A stretch of DNA of 64,000 nt from Liolophura sinensis. Taxonomy: Eukaryota; Mollusca; Polyplacophora; Chitonida; Chitonidae. The stretch covers positions 7,602,966 through 7,666,965 of the forward strand of contig NC_088296.1 of assembly GCF_032854445.1 (NCBI RefSeq), read 5' to 3'. A program made the translations under genes and the position numbers. Shown piece by piece: positions 37,006 to 64,000 of the stretch; position 1 is the first letter of the stretch; every line of letters starts with the position of its first letter. The notes beneath the pieces are model-generated. The model saw only the letters and a program-made list of their open reading frames with translations. It searched no databases and was not told the DNA's origin.

Positions 37006-38317
37006 AAATAAAACTTATTTATATACATATGATGACAAGAGATTACTTCGTGGTGAAATTACAGAAACTGAAAGTAGCTAGAGTTATAAGTTCATTACAA
37101 CCAGTGGTGTGTGCTGACAATCTACAGCTTTTCACTGACAATCTGCGTGATGTCCATCCCACATGTGAGAACCATAACACTGCCAACATCAGGGTTTTCT
37201 CAAGTATTGAAATGCCAGTATTAGTCGTGATAAACTTTTTGGTAATAAACTTTTAGTGTTACCTTCACAATTTAATAATCTAATTTCTGATTCTGAATAT
37301 GTTGATACAGGATCTGATATTTTATTTATCATAGTCAGGCCATTTTTATAACCAAAGTTCTGCCGCGTCAAATTTTAGAGTTTTATTTGATTTTGCAAGG
37401 TATGGCTACTTATGGTATTCGAATGACATTTTAAAGAACGTGCAATTTCTTACAACTTTCGCGTAATAATGCAAGTGCTACAAATCGGGTGCAGTGAGGC
37501 TCGTTGACTAGTAATGATAATGCTGCTCATTTTATGAGTACATTCCTTAATCTCAGTAAACTTACTGGAAATTCACATTATCTTTTTCAACGGTTCAAAT
37601 CATTTGTTATCTTACACTGAACATATGTATGCAATGGACAATTTCTGTCAAGGTTTTTTTATTAAGCTTATTTAAACTAGTAAAACGTTCTGTCATATGT
37701 AATGCTATGTTGCTGGCAAACCTCCACACATACGACCGGAGGGGAGGCATTGGGTGCTGTCTTGTACGAGATCTACAGGACTTAAAAAATCCAGTGGTTT
37801 AAAAACATGTCTGTGTCAGTGAATATGTAAGGATGTAGGCCTATGATTTCTTGGGAGGGTTTCTTAGGTACAAAGTTACGTAGCATTACCTGTAATTTAG
37901 CCTCTGCCCCCACACCCTTCTTTCCCCTTATCACAACTTCCTAGTAACGTGGGCTATGTATTTGTGGGTGAGCTTTTTTGTTTGTCGGGGCCCAGTCTTG
38001 TACTCGCTGTGTTAACCTTCATTAGCACGCAAGGTAAGTTATCGTTAAACCAAACAGACTAATGTAATGATTTTATAATTTCATTTCATTGTATTATTGG
38101 GTCACTTGGTTAACTGATATGCTAACACATCTACCTATATTTACCAAGATAGAGAATAAAAGCGTCAACCGCATATATCGCTCCGCATACGCAGTAACGT
38201 TTTTTACGAGCGCGAATCTTGTTGTGAAAGATTAAAATATGGGGCATGTAGTCTGCCTGTGTAAAATAAAATATGACGTTACAGACATAAAACCATGCAG
38301 TCTAGCTGTAATTGTTG
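37006..38317. other. Intergenic DNA without supported gene
   Basis: Only a short SINE-like scrap near 37710-37765 (GCTGGCAAACCTCCACACAT) was seen. The 75-codon frame at 37029 has no domain. Confidence 0.35.
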
Positions 38318-38500
38318 ATTTATTTGATTGGTGTTGTACGCTGTACTCTAAAATATTTAACTTACACGACAGTAGTTAATGTTATGGTGGCAGGAAACCG
38401 GGCAGAGCACGGGAATTTACTCTCTCTGTGGAGTATCCCGTTAAATTTGAGGGTGTCTTACTTCACTTTACATGTATCGGCAGACCTACATATGGCAACT
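38318..38500 (-). repeat. SINE family A, reverse, partial
   Basis: TTTATTTGATTGGTGTTGTA, ATGGTGGCAGGAAACCGGGC and CTACATATGG remnants follow the reversed SINE order. Confidence 0.75.
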
Positions 38501-40307
38501 ATGAAAACTTAAGGGCAATTTTACTTCAAAATTTTGACGATCATGTCAAATATCTTCATGTGGCAAAATGACTTCATAAGGAAACTTTTTTTTGGTTTCA
38601 ACCCCTACAAAGTTCCATATCTCTTATATTTATGCCTGAGTAGTACACCCAGTGTCCGAATGTCACATGACTATGACACGCATGAGTCAACGTCTTAGCT
38701 AAATCCAGTTTATGGTTAACACAGATCCGTCTCTTTTTACATCTTCATGTATATCCCTATATACAGATGCACGCTGTGATAACTGCAGTAAAAATGTTAC
38801 TCATTGAAGGTCAAAATCCTTAATTTTGAGTGTCATAATTTTGAAAAATTATTTTAATTTTGATTACCATTGGCAGGCATACTATTAGCTATGTCAACGA
38901 AATGGCGCTTATGCGAATCTTTGGTCCATTGCCGAATCGGCGTGTACAGGATAGAGCACGATCAATATGCCAGTAATAACTGTCAGTTATGAGTAAACCG
39001 CAAATCGGAAACTGGGTCATCGCCGTGTTATTCTGACAGAAAGTCACTAAGTGTTGTTTGTTTGCGCTCGTTATGTATATAAAGTGTATATCGTCCTTCA
39101 TGCCGACCTGTTGAACTCAGGCTGTAGGTGGTAACGTTGCATGTCAGTGGAATGGAATATTTAACTACTTGTGTAAAAAAAACGTTTAAAATTTTTTTTT
39201 TGTATTTTGTGGAAATTGTGCAGTTCAGAAAAAGAAAAACATTAATATGAAGGGAAATGACAATCCGGGCACAAAAAAATGGATTCACGAATAAGAAATC
39301 GTGAACAATTGATCACAGCTGCACTATTACCACGAAACGTAATGTTGGCATTTTGAATAATTCTAGACCAGTGGCATCTATTAGGCCGCAGTTAACATCA
39401 CTGCATTCCTTCACCCTTCCCTAGCTATGTTAAAGCCATGGTGCTATAGACGACTTGCAATTTGATACTGTTTAAGTATTTACATGAATAAATGCCTTAA
39501 GTGCCAAATAAAGCCCTACTTAAAGTAAACTGACAAGAAACCATATTTCACCGTTGCAGTGTTGCCATTTGCCAGCTATCACACTGTCACCGCTGCTCTG
39601 GTTTTACTCTCGTTGATGTAGGCCCACACCTGTAATTACCCCTTACGTATCACGGCACAACTGATGTTTTCGAAACAAAAAGACAAATTTATTGTTGACC
39701 ATGAAGGATGGCATGCCAAAGCACAAAAAGATCTTTTTGCACAAAGTTTAGAATCACTAAGATGCTTGCCTTGTACAAATTATGTTCCTGGGGCACACTA
39801 TTCTTCATGTCTAATTCATGATTCCAGAGAGTCCAAAAACAGCATCAAATTTTCCAAAATGAAAACTGGGGCATTTTTATTTAGTTGTAACATATATACC
39901 TATGCTAAAATTGTTACTTCATTACAACCACATGTACTTCACTACAACCGCATGTGTTTCATTACAACCACGTGTACTTCATTACAAGCACATGTGCGCC
40001 CATATGTTATATATTGCACAGTTCTCAAATGACATTTTAGACCTGTTTCATGCATCAACCATGGGCTAATTCCCCGATGGCTGCCTCGTATCCTTTTAGT
40101 GTGAGATTGTATAGCCTCACAGTGATGTAATTCAAAAGGAATAGTATGTTATGAACAGCCCTCACACCAGAAAAGTGTTACTGCTAGAATTACAGAAAAT
40201 TATTATACAAAAGCATACCTGTTGGATATATTAGCACAATTCATTCTACCATCATCAAAACATGACATCCTGTCCAATTGGCACATACACTCATAAAAAT
40301 CAAGTAC
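38501..40307. other. Intergenic DNA upstream of the SRCR gene
   Basis: Contains a short tandem repeat at 39915-39998 (about four copies of ACTTCATTACAACCACATGT). The 122-codon frame 39664-40032 runs into it and has no recognised domain. Confidence 0.35.
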
Positions 40308-40452
40308 GTTTGAAGGTCTGTCAGCAACCTGCAAGACATCACGCGTTTCCTCCGAACCCTGTTCGACTGCCCGATGTCCGTAACGCTGGCTCCCGTTGTA
40401 TAAGTGAAATATTCTATATCACGGCGTAAAACATCTGTCAAATAAATAAATA
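40308..40452 (+). repeat. SINE family A, 3' part
   Basis: GAAGGTCTGTCAGCAACCTG, ATAAGTGAAATATTCTATAT and ACGGCGTAAAACATCTGTCA followed by AAATAAATAAATA. Confidence 0.82.
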
Positions 40453-40659
40453 CAGGATCCAGAACCGCATGTTAGTTTTTCGGAATGCAACGGTGATCAC
40501 CTATTATTATTTTTTTTATTATTATCATCGTATATTGGTTAACGATATTACATGTGGTAATACATCTATGCTAAGACACACTCAAGGAATATAAATAACT
40601 CGATTTTATATTTTAGATGGATACTTACACGTAATAATACGTATAAATATAGCTTCTCC

Positions 40660-40750
40660 GGCGGCACACGCGAAGGTCTCTCACCATAATAATTTCCGCA
40701 GTGGTATAAGTGAAACATACTAGAGTACAATCAAATAAATCAATAAATAT
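40660..40750 (+). repeat. SINE family A scrap just upstream of the SRCR start
   Basis: CGAAGGTCTCTCACCATAAT and GTATAAGTGAAACATACTAG ending in AATCAAATAAATCAATAAAT. It lies within 45 bp of the proposed start codon, so it may contribute promoter or 5' UTR sequence. Confidence 0.65.
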
Positions 40751-40792
40751 AACTATGTTTACTCACCCGCTTAGGTGGTGAAACAATTGAGA

Positions 40793-64000
<23,208 letters not shown>

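Overview
The window is animal nuclear DNA, most likely from a mollusc or another lophotrochozoan. It has GT-AG introns, short exons spread thinly over tens of kilobases, dense minisatellites, and many copies of a tRNA-headed SINE whose 3' end reads like ACGGCGTAAAACACCAATCAAATAAATAAA. I associate that SINE with bivalves and gastropods; the species cannot be named. No prokaryotic feature, CRISPR array or intact virus was seen.

Two plus-strand genes explain nearly all of the coding sequence. The first (5417-31019) is a SAMHD1-type dNTP triphosphohydrolase. I resolve 14 exons whose phases all agree, giving 1455 nt and 484 residues. Catalytic HD residues and most nucleotide-binding residues of the human enzyme are present. 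The N-terminal SAM domain and the long human C-terminal tail are absent from this model. A polyadenylation signal with a GT-rich element lies at 31917-31958.

The second (40793 to beyond 64000) encodes a secreted or cell-surface scavenger-receptor cysteine-rich (SRCR) protein. It has a signal-peptide exon, four group A-like SRCR domains each split over two exons, then three intact 26-codon Ser/Thr-rich linker exons, one broken linker copy and a 23-codon exon. Every module is phase 1-1, so modules can be duplicated or skipped without breaking the frame. SRCR2 and SRCR3 lie in near-identical ~2.29-kb tandem units, SRCR4 is a third unit interrupted by a minisatellite, and the last ~450 bp resemble the segment that precedes an SRCR exon. 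This predicts another domain just outside the window.

The remainder is upstream DNA (1-5416), an intergenic region (31.9-40.8 kb) and long introns. These hold at least ten different minisatellite families, two microsatellites, SINEs in both orientations, a TA-flanked MITE, a non-LTR reverse transcriptase relic and a Tc1/mariner transposase relic. Most long open frames here are by-products of the minisatellites. Together the genes suggest a neighbourhood relevant to innate immunity: nucleotide-pool restriction beside a rapidly remodelling SRCR receptor. The functional link is inference.
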